In this document: positions 27,146-36,823 of the stretch, in pieces
Layout: each line of letters starts with the position of its first letter
Numbering within the stretch: position 1 is the first letter of the stretch
NCBI RefSeq assembly: GCF_003478445.1
Contig: NZ_QUET01000011.1
Coordinates: 36,247 to 100,246 of the forward strand
Length of the DNA stretch: 64,000 nucleotides
Direction: 5' to 3'
Source: Roseburia sp. AM59-24XD
Lineage (GTDB): Bacteria; Bacillota; Clostridia; Lachnospirales; Lachnospiraceae
Translations under genes and position numbers: made by a program
The notes under the pieces: generated by a model
Databases searched by the model: none
The model's input: only the letters and a program-made list of their open reading frames with translations
Told to the model about the DNA's origin: nothing

Positions 27146-29308
27146 ATGAAGATTTTCCGGACAATGAAAAATTATAAATTAAATTATCTGCCAAAGGACA
27201 TTCTGGCAGGCATAATCATTGCGGCAGTTTCGATCCCGATATCCATGGGTTACGCGGAGGTCTCCGGACTTCCGCCGGTCTATGGACTATATGGATCGGT
27301 ATTGCCGATTTTATTTTTTGCGATGTTTACGACATCTCCCCAGTTTATTTTTGGTGTGGATGCGGCACCCGCGGCGATCATAGGTGCGGCTGCAGCAGGG
27401 CTTGGTCTGCAGGCACAGTCACCGGAGGCGATGTCATTTATTCCGATGACGGCGTTGTTTGCCGGATGCTGGCTTCTGTTGTTTTTTCTGCTCAAGGCGG
27501 GCAAGATGGTAGATTACATATCAACTCCGGTCATGGGAGGCTTTATCAGCGGTATTGCGGTGACGATTATTCTGATGCAGATTCCAAAGATTCTCGGAGG
27601 AGGTTCCGGAACAGGTGAACTGCCGGAGCTTATCCGGGCGATCATTGAGGCGGTGCATCAGATCAACGGTGCTTCTGTGCTGCTTGGTGTTTGTTCTCTG
27701 GCGGTGATCGTGATCGCAAGGAGGCTTGCGCCCAAATTTCCAATGGTGATCGTTGTCATGGCAGCAGGCGTGCTGTTGACCTGTTTCGGTCATATCGATC
27801 AGTATGGAGTACGTCTTTTATCGGCGGTAGAGCCGGGGCTGCCGAAGCTTATGTGTCCACAATTTCGGTCAGTGGATCTTTCGCAGGCAGCGGGCAGAGG
27901 ACTCATGGTTGCTGTCGTGATCATGGCAGAAACGCTTCTTTCGGAGAATAATTTTGCATTCCGCAATGGCTATAAAATAAAAGATAATCAGGAAATTCTT
28001 GCCTGTGCCGTGGGCAATATTGCATCGGCACTGGTGGGATGCTGTCCGGTCAATGGAAGTATTTCAAGAACCTCCATGAATGATCAGTATGGCGGCAGAA
28101 CACAGATGGTATCAGTGACAGCGGGAATTGCGATGATACTTCTTCTGTTGTTTGGAACAGGCTTTATCGGATATCTTCCGGTTCCGGTATTGACGGCGAT
28201 CGTGATTTCCGCATTGATGAAGGTAGTGGAGCTTGATCTGGCAGTCCGTTTATTCCGGGTCAGCCGCAATGAATTCTATATTTTCCTGGCAGCATTTTTT
28301 GCCGTACTTCTTCTGGGAACGATCTACGGCGTTATCATAGGAATTATTCTTTCCTTTATCGCCGTTGTGCTGAAAGCAACCAATCCGCCGAGAGCATTTC
28401 TCGGGGTGATCCCGGGAAGGGATGGTTTTTACGACTGCAGCAAGAACCGTCATGCGCATGAGATTGAGCATGTCGTGATCTACCGTTTCAGTGAAAGCCT
28501 TTTCTTTGCAAATGTAAAGACCTTTCAGGAAGATATTGAGAACAGAATTTCGGATGAAACAAAGGTGGTTATTGTCGATGCCGGGGCGATGACGAGTATC
28601 GATATCACAGCGGCAGACCGGTTGGAAATGATGTGTGAGCGTTTTGTAAAACAGGGGATTCATTTCTACATCACAGAGCATATGTCATCGGTTAATGAGC
28701 AGATGCGTCAGCTCGGTATTGGCTGGATGATCGAGAAGGGACATGTGCGCCGTACAATTACAGCGGCACTTCATGACAGCGGATATCTGGAACCATATAC
28801 CTTAAAGGGATACACTATCCAAAAAAACGGACACATCATAAATATTTCGGCGGAAACAGAAAATACACTGGAGGAGTTTGCGTGGGCGTTTGGTGATGAG
28901 ACCGTGGATCAGATCGAGAAGCGTGTTCATCAGGTGTTAGACAGCATTCATTGCATGCCGGACTGGGAGGAGATCGCAGAACAGGGTATCGAAAGCAGCC
29001 TCAAATATTGGCATGGACTTGGGGCGATTGATGAGGATGAATTTCTGCGCCGTATGGAGATTCACATGGATGAGCTTCCGGACAAAATGGCAGATAGGGA
29101 TCATCGCCGGATTATCCTGGAACTGCTGGAAAAACGTCGCCACCATATTCGCGAGGAGATTGGCAGAGAGCATCCGGAGATTCTGGAGAAACTTCAGCAT
29201 CGTCGGGAAAAGCTCGAACAGAGACTGGAAAAACAGAATCCGGAAGGAGCGCGCAGACTGCATCAGTGGGAGCAGGAGCTTCGTCAGAAGAGAGAAGAAA
29301 GCAGTTGA
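27146..29308 (+). CDS. SulP-family anion transporter with STAS domain and charged tail
   Basis: This 720-residue protein has a SulP membrane domain (about residues 10-410; YAEVSGLPPVYGLYGS, SISRTSMNDQYGG) followed by a STAS domain (about 435-540; VVIVDAGAMTSIDITAADRL). The family moves sulfate, bicarbonate or other anions. Sulfate is attractive because of the sulfur operon 10 kb away, but the genes are not linked. After the STAS domain comes a further region of about 180 residues. Its last part is highly charged and helical (repeated Glu/Arg/Lys with EKLQHRREKLEQRLEKQ), which is unusual for SulP proteins. Confidence 0.9.
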   Translation: MKIFRTMKNYKLNYLPKDILAGIIIAAVSIPISMGYAEVSGLPPVYGLYGSVLPILFFAMFTTSPQFIFGVDAAPAAIIGAAAAGLGLQAQSPEAMSFIPMTALFAGCWLLLFFLLKAGKMVDYISTPVMGGFISGIAVTIILMQIPKILGGGSGTGELPELIRAIIEAVHQINGASVLLGVCSLAVIVIARRLAPKFPMVIVVMAAGVLLTCFGHIDQYGVRLLSAVEPGLPKLMCPQFRSVDLSQAAGRGLMVAVVIMAETLLSENNFAFRNGYKIKDNQEILACAVGNIASALVGCCPVNGSISRTSMNDQYGGRTQMVSVTAGIAMILLLLFGTGFIGYLPVPVLTAIVISALMKVVELDLAVRLFRVSRNEFYIFLAAFFAVLLLGTIYGVIIGIILSFIAVVLKATNPPRAFLGVIPGRDGFYDCSKNRHAHEIEHVVIYRFSESLFFANVKTFQEDIENRISDETKVVIVDAGAMTSIDITAADRLEMMCERFVKQGIHFYITEHMSSVNEQMRQLGIGWMIEKGHVRRTITAALHDSGYLEPYTLKGYTIQKNGHIINISAETENTLEEFAWAFGDETVDQIEKRVHQVLDSIHCMPDWEEIAEQGIESSLKYWHGLGAIDEDEFLRRMEIHMDELPDKMADRDHRRIILELLEKRRHHIREEIGREHPEILEKLQHRREKLEQRLEKQNPEGARRLHQWEQELRQKREESS

Positions 29309-29342
29309 AAGGTAACACATTAAGGGGAAGAGATTATGCAAT

Positions 29343-29373
29343 AAAAAGTCGCCATACCATGTGGTACGGCGAC
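29343..29373 (-). terminator. Terminator of the GH5 gene
   Basis: Read on the minus strand, GTCGCCGTACC-loop-GGTATGGCGAC (11-bp stem, one G-T pair, at 29348-29373) is followed by TTTTT (29343-29347). It lies between the convergent SulP and GH5 genes. Confidence 0.88.
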
Positions 29374-29413
29374 CGAAAGACCAATAGGTCGTTTGCTGTG
29401 TCAGGGGAAAGTT

Positions 29414-31089
29414 TTACCGTGCGATCAAATTCCATTTCTGACAGTTATGTCCGTTGTAAACCCATTGCTGTACATTGCCGTTATTGCTGCGGTTTGCATT
29501 AGCAATCTCGACAACACTCTTACAGCCGGAAGACTTTGTGTAAATGCTGTAGCTTCCGTCAGAATTTTTACAAGCTTGTAAAGCTGGGCACTGCAGTTGG
29601 TATTTTTATAAATCCCGATGTTTGTCCCGTTTGCACTGCTGTTGCATGAAACATCCAGAAGAAATGTTCTGCCGTCTCCCAGACAGGAGTAAATATTGTA
29701 ATATCCTTTTCCATCAGGAACAAATTTCCAGGTATTATTTGCTTTTGCTTTGGAAGCAGAGTACTGGATGACATTTGTACCGTTTACCGCTTTCGCACCG
29801 CAGACATCCATATACAGACCACTGTTTACGTTTTTCAGCATATATGTTTTGCTGGTATCAATACTGCTTGTGGAACCGGAGGTATTGCCTGAGGACGGAT
29901 ACACGGCAGTGATGGCATTGATGATCTTTGGCTGTGTGACTGTACCGGTACTGCGGTTAAATAAACCGAAACCATATGTGCCTGTTGCACCGTTATCCCA
30001 CCAGATTGGAATACAGCCGTATTTCTTTGCGTAAGTGCAGACTTTGGAAGCAAATTCTGCACGACATGCCGTGTTGTTTGAATCGAAAGCAGATTTATCA
30101 ATGGCACCGTATTCTCCGATCACGACCGGATATCCCTGGCTACAGAATTTGTTATACAGACTGTTAAACTGGGATTTCAGATAAGACTCATCGCCCCAGG
30201 AATCAACCTTTGAGCTGTTGTTTGCCTTGCTTCCCCATTGGGTTGCCGTGGTGCTTTCTTCTCCGCAGAAGCCCCATGGATCATAATAATGAACAGAGAT
30301 CATGATGCGCTTTCCGCCGGCAGTGCAGTTGTTGTCGGTAGGAACCCGGAAACCATAATCGCCTACAGTGTAATTGATGTTAGTGTTCCAGCCCGGGAGC
30401 ATTAACCAGCGCTTCGCATTGTTTCCACCGGAAGTGCGTACGGTATCTACAAAGATCTGATTGAGCTGGTTGATATTTTCATAATATGTTCTGTTTGGAG
30501 TTCCGTAAGTGCCATCAAATTCTTCATTCATGGATTCGAAGATCAGGTGCTGGTCATATGAGCGGAAACGTGTGGCGATCTGTTTCCAGCAGGCTTTGTA
30601 TTTGGCACGGATCGCAGTCTGGTTGGAACCGTCACAGAAAAGCCAGCCGCCATCGACAGAGTGATAGCCATCGCCGTGCATGTTAATAATGACATACAGG
30701 TCATTAGCAATACACATATCAACTACCTGCTGTACCCTGTTTAACCACGATGAATCGATGGTGTAACTTGAGTTGCTGCTGATCTTGCCCAAATAGGAAA
30801 CCGGAATACGGATGGAACGAAAACCGGCATTTTTTACTGCCTTGATCAGATTGGCGTTGATCGTAGGATTACCCCAGCATGTTTCATTTGGCGTTCCGTT
30901 CAGGGATGCTTCCAGCTGATTTCCAAGGTTCCAGCCGGCTCCCATTGCGGATGCGATCTGGCTCTGGTTCAGATCAACAAAGCTCGCAGCTTTTGCAGTT
31001 CTTGGAGCAGAAAAACCATGAAAACCATTGAGCGTGGACAGTGTTACAGCTGCCGCCATTACAACAGCAAAGATTTTTTTAAATCTCAT
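29414..31089 (-). CDS. Secreted GH5 cellulase with C-terminal ricin-type lectin (frameshifted)
   Basis: The enzyme has a signal peptide (residues 1-34), a GH5 catalytic domain (about 40-385) and a ricin B-type beta-trefoil (about 400-557). The acid/base Glu is in FESMNEEFDG and the nucleophile in VVIGEYGAID; INMHGDGYHS is the conserved His-containing strand. It should cut beta-1,4-glucans outside the cell. Near the end the frame slips: five T at 29565-29569 should probably be six. This changes the tail from LVKILTEA to KNSDGSYSIYTKSSGCKS...QQW and moves the stop from 29425 to 29414. The repaired ending carries the QxW repeat expected of a trefoil, so a one-base deletion is likely. The ATG follows AAAGGAGG. 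Confidence 0.92.
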
Positions 31090-31331
31090 AAACCCTCCTT
31101 TGAAAAAGCTTTGCCTTTTCGAAATATTTTTGTTTTGCTCACCCTGAGATAAATGTTAACATGATTTGTACAAAATGACCATATATAAAACAATTCATAA
31201 GATAAAATCGGCAAAAATGACAAAAATATTGCAACTTAAATGATTTACTATAACATTTAAGTCGGATAAATTGCACAAATTTGGAAATGTAGTATGTACA
31301 ACTTTGCTGGTTGGGAGAGGTTTTTGGACTC

Positions 31332-32363
31332 TTACGTTGTTGTATCTCGTCTCACCAAAACCGGTGTGATCATTTTGTGAATGATCTCGGTCTGAGGAAC
31401 CGGTCGACGCTTTTTCATTTCATTCATCTGGGAAACCAGCAGCTTCATGGCTTCATGTGCAATCTTGTCAATCTGCTGTCCTACAGTGCTGATCGGGATA
31501 ATTGCCTCGGAGGCAATTGGGGAATCATCATACCCGATGATCCGGAAGTCATCCGGAAGAGTGCCATAATCTCTCATCAGCAGATTCAGAAAAATATTGG
31601 CATGGGTGTCATTGGCAAGAAAGATTCCTTTTCGTTTATCCGGATATTTGTCTTTGATCAGATTGTAGACCTCACTAATGTGCTGCTGTGTTTCCGGATA
31701 ACTGTTGCCGAGATCTGTAAGGATAATTTTGTGTCGGATATTGAACTGCTGGCAGGTATCGCGAAAACCCTGGATACGGCCGTAAGAAGGGACGGACGGA
31801 GAAACATCAGAATTGATGTGGATCAGGATGTCACAGTTGTTTTTGACAAGGAGACTGGCAGCCTGCACGGCTCCCATATAGTTGTCAGTATTGATACTGT
31901 TTACATATTCATCCTCCCGTTCGATGGTGACGACAGGAATGTGATAAGAAGCCAATTCCTGCGACGGGATTGTGTGGCTTAACACAATGAGTCCCTCAAT
32001 CTTGTAAGCAAGCAGCTCCTGAAGGTATTTTCGTTCTGTTTCCTCGGAGCCGTTGCTGGTAAACACCAGAAATTTATATCCAAAAGTTTCATAAGTAGAT
32101 AAGATCTGGTTTAACATTTCTGAGTAATAATGAAGGAATAAATTGGGTAACAGAATGCCGACAAATTCGCTTTTGCCATTTGCCAGCACTTTTGCGAGCT
32201 TGTTCTCATGATAATCCAGATCGACCAGTGCCTGTGCGATGATCTCCTGGTTTTTTAATGTAAGGGAATCAGGATTATTGAAATATCTGGAGATGGTTGT
32301 TTTGGAAAAGTGAGTATATTTTGCAATGTCGTCAAAGGTGACTTTTTTCTTTTTATTATCCAT
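31332..32363 (-). CDS. LacI-family repressor of the sucrose/fructan operon
   Basis: This 343-residue regulator has an N-terminal helix-turn-helix (VTFDDIAKYTHFSKTTISRYFNNP) and a periplasmic-binding-type sensor domain (VGILLPNLFLHYYSEML ... IIGYDDSPIASEA). It is divergent from the solute-binding protein gene. The 242-bp gap holds LacI-type palindromes around the promoter, so it very probably represses the ABC/GH32/fructokinase operon and perhaps itself. The GH5 gene lies downstream on the same strand with its own 242-bp upstream gap. Confidence 0.92.
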   Translation of the reverse strand: MDNKKKKVTFDDIAKYTHFSKTTISRYFNNPDSLTLKNQEIIAQALVDLDYHENKLAKVLANGKSEFVGILLPNLFLHYYSEMLNQILSTYETFGYKFLVFTSNGSEETERKYLQELLAYKIEGLIVLSHTIPSQELASYHIPVVTIEREDEYVNSINTDNYMGAVQAASLLVKNNCDILIHINSDVSPSVPSYGRIQGFRDTCQQFNIRHKIILTDLGNSYPETQQHISEVYNLIKDKYPDKRKGIFLANDTHANIFLNLLMRDYGTLPDDFRIIGYDDSPIASEAIIPISTVGQQIDKIAHEAMKLLVSQMNEMKKRRPVPQTEIIHKMITPVLVRRDTTT

Positions 32364-32452
32364 GTTTTGTGCCTTTCTGCGTTGGGAGTGTATTTTCGTG
32401 CTGTAAATCTGTCCTTAGTATAGCAGAACAGAGGCGTGAATTCAATGAAAAA

Positions 32453-32476
32453 ATAACCGGTAACGTAACCGGTTAT
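32453..32476. promoter_or_regulatory. LacI-type operator 1 (upstream of -35)
   Basis: A double palindrome is built from AACCGGTAAC and GTAACCGGTTAT (32465-32476). It sits 18 bp upstream of the -35 box. The GTAACCGGTTA core is shared with operator 2, so one regulator probably binds both. Confidence 0.8.
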
Positions 32477-32494
32477 AATAATTTAAAAAAATGG

Positions 32495-32523
32495 TTGACA
32501 AACGATATGCATCATAGTATTAT
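32495..32523 (+). promoter_or_regulatory. SigmaA promoter of the sucrose/fructan operon
   Basis: TTGACA (32495-32500) and TATTAT (32518-32523) are separated by 17 bp, between the two operators. Confidence 0.88.
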
Positions 32524-32534
32524 TAAATCACAAA

Positions 32535-32558
32535 GTAACCGGTTACTTTACCGATTAC
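32535..32558. promoter_or_regulatory. LacI-type operator 2 and degenerate third site
   Basis: The perfect 12-bp palindrome GTAACCGGTTAC (32535-32546) lies over the transcription start region. It is followed at once by TTTACCGATTAC (32547-32558), a degenerate form. Operators on both sides of the promoter allow repression by looping. Confidence 0.82.
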
Positions 32559-32605
32559 ACAAACGGAAACACTTATAGAGACACGACGAAAGAAAGGAGA
32601 ACAGA

Positions 32606-33928
32606 ATGAGAAAACGTGTGATAACGGCTCTGGCCATGAGCGTACTTGCACTCAGCCTGACCGGATGTCAGAAAAGTACGCCGAAGCCCGGAAGCATCGC
32701 CGGATATGATAAAGGAGAGCAGTATCTGTCCATATGGGTACACTCCATTGAGGATACCGATGAAGGCCGATGCTATCGGGAAGCAGTTGATGCATTTAAC
32801 AAGAAGTATGATGGAACATATTTTGCGGATATTGAGTTTATTCCGCGAAATGACAGTGGCGGAGGATACTCTGATAAGATCAATGCATCCGTCATGTCGG
32901 GAGACCTTCCGGATGTGCTGACGGTAGACGGACCGAATATCGCAGCATATGCATCCAATGGGATTATTCAGCCTCTGGCAAAGCTGACGGAGAAAGAAAA
33001 ATCCGTTTACCTGCAGTCTATTATCGATCAGGGAACTTACAAGGACAAGCTGTACGCTCTGGGAGCAATGGAGTCCAGTGTTGGTCTGTACTATAATAAG
33101 GACATACTGAAAGAGGCAGGAATCAGCATACCTGATGCAGATCATCCGTGGACTCAGTCCCAGTTTTTGGACATTCTTGCAAAGCTGAAACCGGTTATAG
33201 ATAAAAAGAATGGATATGCCCTTGATATGACATTTCCGGTGGGGGAGGCAACCATCTATTATTATGCACCGTTTTTCTGGTCAAATGGCGGAAATATGGT
33301 GGACGAGACGGGACTTTCCGTGGATGGTGTCTTTGATTCGAAGGAAAATGTAAAAACAGTATCTTATTTTCAGTCGTTGCTGAAGAATAAGTATATGTCA
33401 AAGGTGCCGATCGATCATTTGTTTGAAAGCGGCAGGGCAGCATTTAAGATTGATGGTGCATGGGAGGTTAATACACTTTATACCAGCTATCCGGATGTGT
33501 CCTTTGGTGTGGCACCATATGTAGTCGGGGACTCCTGGAACGGAGAGAGATACGCTCCAACCGGTTCATGGGCTTTTGCAGCCTCTTCCAAGACAAAACA
33601 TATCAAGGGAGCAACCGAATTAGTGAAATGGATGAGCGGTGTGGACAGCGGAAAACGCTTATGGGAAAAGTCAAAATCATTTCCATCCACATATGAAGCG
33701 TATGAAACAATCGACGTATTTCAAAAAGACGAAAATTACAAAGCGCTATACTATCAATTAAGCAACTATGGTCATCCAAGGCCAAAGACTCCTGCATATC
33801 CACAGGTAAGTACATCATTTCAGCAGGTACTGGAAAATTGTGTTCTGAGTGGTTTTGATCCACAGGAGCAGCTGGATAAATCTGTAGAAAGGATTAACGC
33901 AAAGCTGAAGCGTTATACGTTAGAATGA
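32606..33928 (+). CDS. ABC sugar transporter, solute-binding lipoprotein
   Basis: This 440-residue family-1 extracellular binding protein has a signal peptide ending in a lipobox (SLTGC, lipidated Cys at about residue 21). It also has the family motif near GDLPDVLTVDGPNIAAYASNG. With GH32 and fructokinase in the same operon, sucrose or fructo-oligosaccharides are the likely ligands. A GAAAGGAGA site precedes the ATG; the stop overlaps the next start. Confidence 0.92.
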   Translation: MRKRVITALAMSVLALSLTGCQKSTPKPGSIAGYDKGEQYLSIWVHSIEDTDEGRCYREAVDAFNKKYDGTYFADIEFIPRNDSGGGYSDKINASVMSGDLPDVLTVDGPNIAAYASNGIIQPLAKLTEKEKSVYLQSIIDQGTYKDKLYALGAMESSVGLYYNKDILKEAGISIPDADHPWTQSQFLDILAKLKPVIDKKNGYALDMTFPVGEATIYYYAPFFWSNGGNMVDETGLSVDGVFDSKENVKTVSYFQSLLKNKYMSKVPIDHLFESGRAAFKIDGAWEVNTLYTSYPDVSFGVAPYVVGDSWNGERYAPTGSWAFAASSKTKHIKGATELVKWMSGVDSGKRLWEKSKSFPSTYEAYETIDVFQKDENYKALYYQLSNYGHPRPKTPAYPQVSTSFQQVLENCVLSGFDPQEQLDKSVERINAKLKRYTLE

Positions 33929-34829
33929 TGAAAAAAAGAAGAGAATCAATTATGGGAATGGCCTTTTTTGGCCCGGCACTTGTCTTATTGACATTGTTTT
34001 TGTTCCTGCCAATGATATTGACATTGGTATTTAGCTTTACAGACTTTTTTGCATTAAATCCAAGCCTGACGCATTTTACCGGGTTGGATAATTATTTTCA
34101 GGTATTCAAGGACGATGATTTCCGGCAGGCATTTACCAATACCGTGAAATTTGTGATCATAATTGTTCCGTTACAGGGACTGGGAGCGTTAGGACTGGCA
34201 CTTCTGATCAATAAGGTGACGTATTGTAAGGCATATTTTAAGGTGGCATTTTTTATTCCGGTTGTTATGTCTCTGGCGGTTGTATCTACACTCTGGGTGC
34301 AGATCTACAGCCCGGAGGGAATTTTAAATTCCATTCTTGCACACATTGGAATCAACGCACAGCCGTTTATCAATAGTGCAGATCAGGCTCTGCCATCCAT
34401 CGCTGTTATGAGTGCATGGCAGGGAGTCGGTTATCAGATGTTGATCTTCTTGGGCGGACTGCAGCAGATCAATCCGGCACTTTATGAGGCTGCTGAAATG
34501 GATCATGCCAGCAGTTGGCAGAAATTTAAAGATATCACATTGCCGGAGTTAAAGCCATTGTGTATTTTTGTACTGATCACGATCACGATCGGAGCGTTCC
34601 GTATGCTGGTACAGCCGATGGTTATGACGGGAGGAGGCCCATCTCATTCTACTTACACCATGGTTTATGACATTTATGAACCGGCACGGTAAACTGGGAG
34701 ATCGGACTGGCATCCACGATGGCGATCGTATTTGCATTTTTCGTAATGATCCTGACGGTGATCCAGACAATCCTCACCAAAGATAAGGAGGGAAAAAAAC
34801 ATGTTAACAAAAAAGCAAAAACGAATTAA
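33925..34829 (+). CDS. ABC sugar permease, MalF/UgpA type (frameshifted)
   Basis: This is an inner permease with six predicted helices. The EAA loop is partly visible as NPALYEAAEMDHASSWQKFKD. The frame stops at 34692 (IYEPAR). One extra A after 34680 restores IYETGTVNWEIGLAS and a last membrane helix, and the gene then ends at 34829, overlapping the next gene by 29 bp. As written, the sixth helix is lost and the importer would fail, so a sequencing deletion in the AA run is more likely than real loss. Confidence 0.9.
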
Positions 34830-35652
34830 TATCATTCTTGTTATCATTATGATTATCGTGTCCTTGTTTTTTCTGTTTCCTGTAATATGGATGCTTGCTA
34901 ATTCTTTTAAAACAGATGCAGCGATCACAAGAGATATGAATTCGCTGGCGGCGTTTATTCCTCCGGCGTTAAATGGTAGTTTTTTCGACAATTATATTAC
35001 CATTCTGACCAACACGAGCTTTCTTCGTTATATGGCAAACACATTGCTTTATGCAGCGGTATTGATCGTGCTTGGAATCATTGTAAACGGGCTGGCAGGC
35101 TATGCACTGGCCAAGATCAATTTTCCGTTTAAGGAACGCTGGCTTCTTATCATTATGCTTTTGATGATCGTGCCGATGGAGACGATCATTACCATACATT
35201 TCCTGTTTATTGCAAAATTGGGACTTTTAAATAACATTATCGGGTATGTTCTTCCGATGATCGTAAATCCATTTAATATATTCCTGTTCCGGCAGGTGTT
35301 TGTCAGTCTTCCGGATGATGTTTACGAGGCGGCGCAGTTGGATTTTTGCAGTCCGGTGAAGTATTTCTTTACTATGGTGCTTCCAATGTCTAAGAGTGTT
35401 GTGGCAACAGTCAGTGTATTTACATTTTTAAATGTGTGGAACGATTATTTGTGGCCATCTCTTGTATTTACTTCAAGTGATCTTCTGACGGCACAGATCG
35501 GATTAAATGCGATCACGTCCAATGATAATACAACAATGGGTCAGACATTAGCTGTCATTACACTGGTAACGATACCGGTTATCATCATTTATGCGTTATT
35601 TTCAAAGCAGATTGTGGAAGGAGTTGTTTCCACAGGTTCAAAGGAGGGTTAA
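34801..35652 (+). CDS. ABC sugar permease, MalG/UgpE type
   Basis: This 283-residue membrane protein has six helices and the EAA loop (LPDDVYEAAQLDFCSPVKYF). It is the second permease of the importer and starts after AAGGAGG inside the repaired end of the previous gene. Confidence 0.93.
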   Translation: MLTKKQKRINIILVIIMIIVSLFFLFPVIWMLANSFKTDAAITRDMNSLAAFIPPALNGSFFDNYITILTNTSFLRYMANTLLYAAVLIVLGIIVNGLAGYALAKINFPFKERWLLIIMLLMIVPMETIITIHFLFIAKLGLLNNIIGYVLPMIVNPFNIFLFRQVFVSLPDDVYEAAQLDFCSPVKYFFTMVLPMSKSVVATVSVFTFLNVWNDYLWPSLVFTSSDLLTAQIGLNAITSNDNTTMGQTLAVITLVTIPVIIIYALFSKQIVEGVVSTGSKEG

Positions 35653-35655
35653 GTT

Positions 35656-36753
35656 ATGAGTTTTATTGAATTAAAAAAAGTATGCAAGCAGTATCCGGGT
35701 ACAGATAAAAAGGCAGTGACAGATTTTGATCTGGAGATCAATGAAAAAGAATTTATTGCATTTGTTGGACCATCCGGCTGTGGAAAATCTACGACACTGC
35801 GGATGATCGCGGGATTTGAAGAAATCACTTCCGGAGATTTGTATATTGATGGGAAGAGAATGAATGAGGTCGCACCAAGAGATCGAGGCATTTCTATGGT
35901 ATTTCAGAATTATGCGTTATATCCTCATATGACGGTGGAGAAAAATATCGGCTATGGACTGAAAAATATGAAGGTACCGGCTGACGAGATCAAAAAAAAG
36001 GTAGACTGGGCAATTGATATTCTGGGACTGGAGGAATATAGAAACCGTAAACCGAAAAATCTGTCCGGAGGCCAGAGGCAGAGAGTTGCTCTTGGAAGAG
36101 CAATCGTAAAGGATCAGAAGGTATTTTTGATGGATGAGCCGCTGTCTAATCTGGATGCAAAGCTTCGTGTCAGCATGAGAAATGAGATCAGCAAGCTTCA
36201 CCGCAGCCTTGGAAGTACTACAATCTACGTTACGCATGACCAGGTGGAAGCAATGACCATGGCAGACCGTATTGTGATCATGAAAGCGGGTGTTGTACAG
36301 CAGGTTGGTAAGCCAATGGAGCTGTACGAAAAACCGGTCAATAAATTTGTGGCGGGATTTATCGGCTCACCACAGATGAATTTCTATGATGTTTCCATTG
36401 AGGATGGACAGATTGTATTTTCAGATGGCAATCGGCTGACCATGAAGCAGGAAATGGCTGAGAAGTTAAAGAAGCATGGAACAAGAATGACACTTGGAAT
36501 TCGCGGAGAGGACATTAAATTTGATCCACAAAATCTGGACATCTATAAAGAAAATAAGATGCAGGCAGTTGTTGATAATACAGAGATCATGGGAAATGAA
36601 AATAATATCTATTTTGAATTTGGAGGAGCAGTAACGATTGCCAGGGTTTCAAAATATGAGCTGTGCAAAGTGGGGGATAAGGTAGAATTTGTGTTTGTGC
36701 CGCATAGGATGCACTTTTTTGATATCGATACGGAAGAAGCGATCGAACTGTAG
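35656..36753 (+). CDS. ABC sugar transporter ATPase (MsmK/UgpC type)
   Basis: This 365-residue ATPase has Walker A GPSGCGKST, signature LSGGQRQRVALGRAI, Walker B VFLMDEPLSNLD and a C-terminal OB-like regulatory domain typical of carbohydrate importers of the MalK class. It follows the permease by 3 bp. Such ATPases can serve several importers. AAAGGAGG precedes the ATG. Confidence 0.94.
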   Translation: MSFIELKKVCKQYPGTDKKAVTDFDLEINEKEFIAFVGPSGCGKSTTLRMIAGFEEITSGDLYIDGKRMNEVAPRDRGISMVFQNYALYPHMTVEKNIGYGLKNMKVPADEIKKKVDWAIDILGLEEYRNRKPKNLSGGQRQRVALGRAIVKDQKVFLMDEPLSNLDAKLRVSMRNEISKLHRSLGSTTIYVTHDQVEAMTMADRIVIMKAGVVQQVGKPMELYEKPVNKFVAGFIGSPQMNFYDVSIEDGQIVFSDGNRLTMKQEMAEKLKKHGTRMTLGIRGEDIKFDPQNLDIYKENKMQAVVDNTEIMGNENNIYFEFGGAVTIARVSKYELCKVGDKVEFVFVPHRMHFFDIDTEEAIEL

Positions 36754-36770
36754 GTAAGGTATGAAACAAT

Positions 36771-36804
36771 CGGATGTCTGTAGGGGTAGAACCGCAGACA
36801 TCCG
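36771..36804 (+). other. Intercistronic hairpin before the GH32 gene
   Basis: A perfect 10-bp stem CGGATGTCTG / CAGACATCCG has a 14-base loop and lies just upstream of the GH32 ribosome site. With no T tract, it could protect or separate the mRNA segments for transport and hydrolysis. Confidence 0.55.
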
Positions 36805-36823
36805 GAAAGGGACAGGTATAGAT

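Noticed and set aside
31090..31331. Operator for the LacI protein before the GH5 gene
   Set aside because: No copy of the GTAACCGGTTAC palindrome and no convincing promoter could be found in this AT-rich space.
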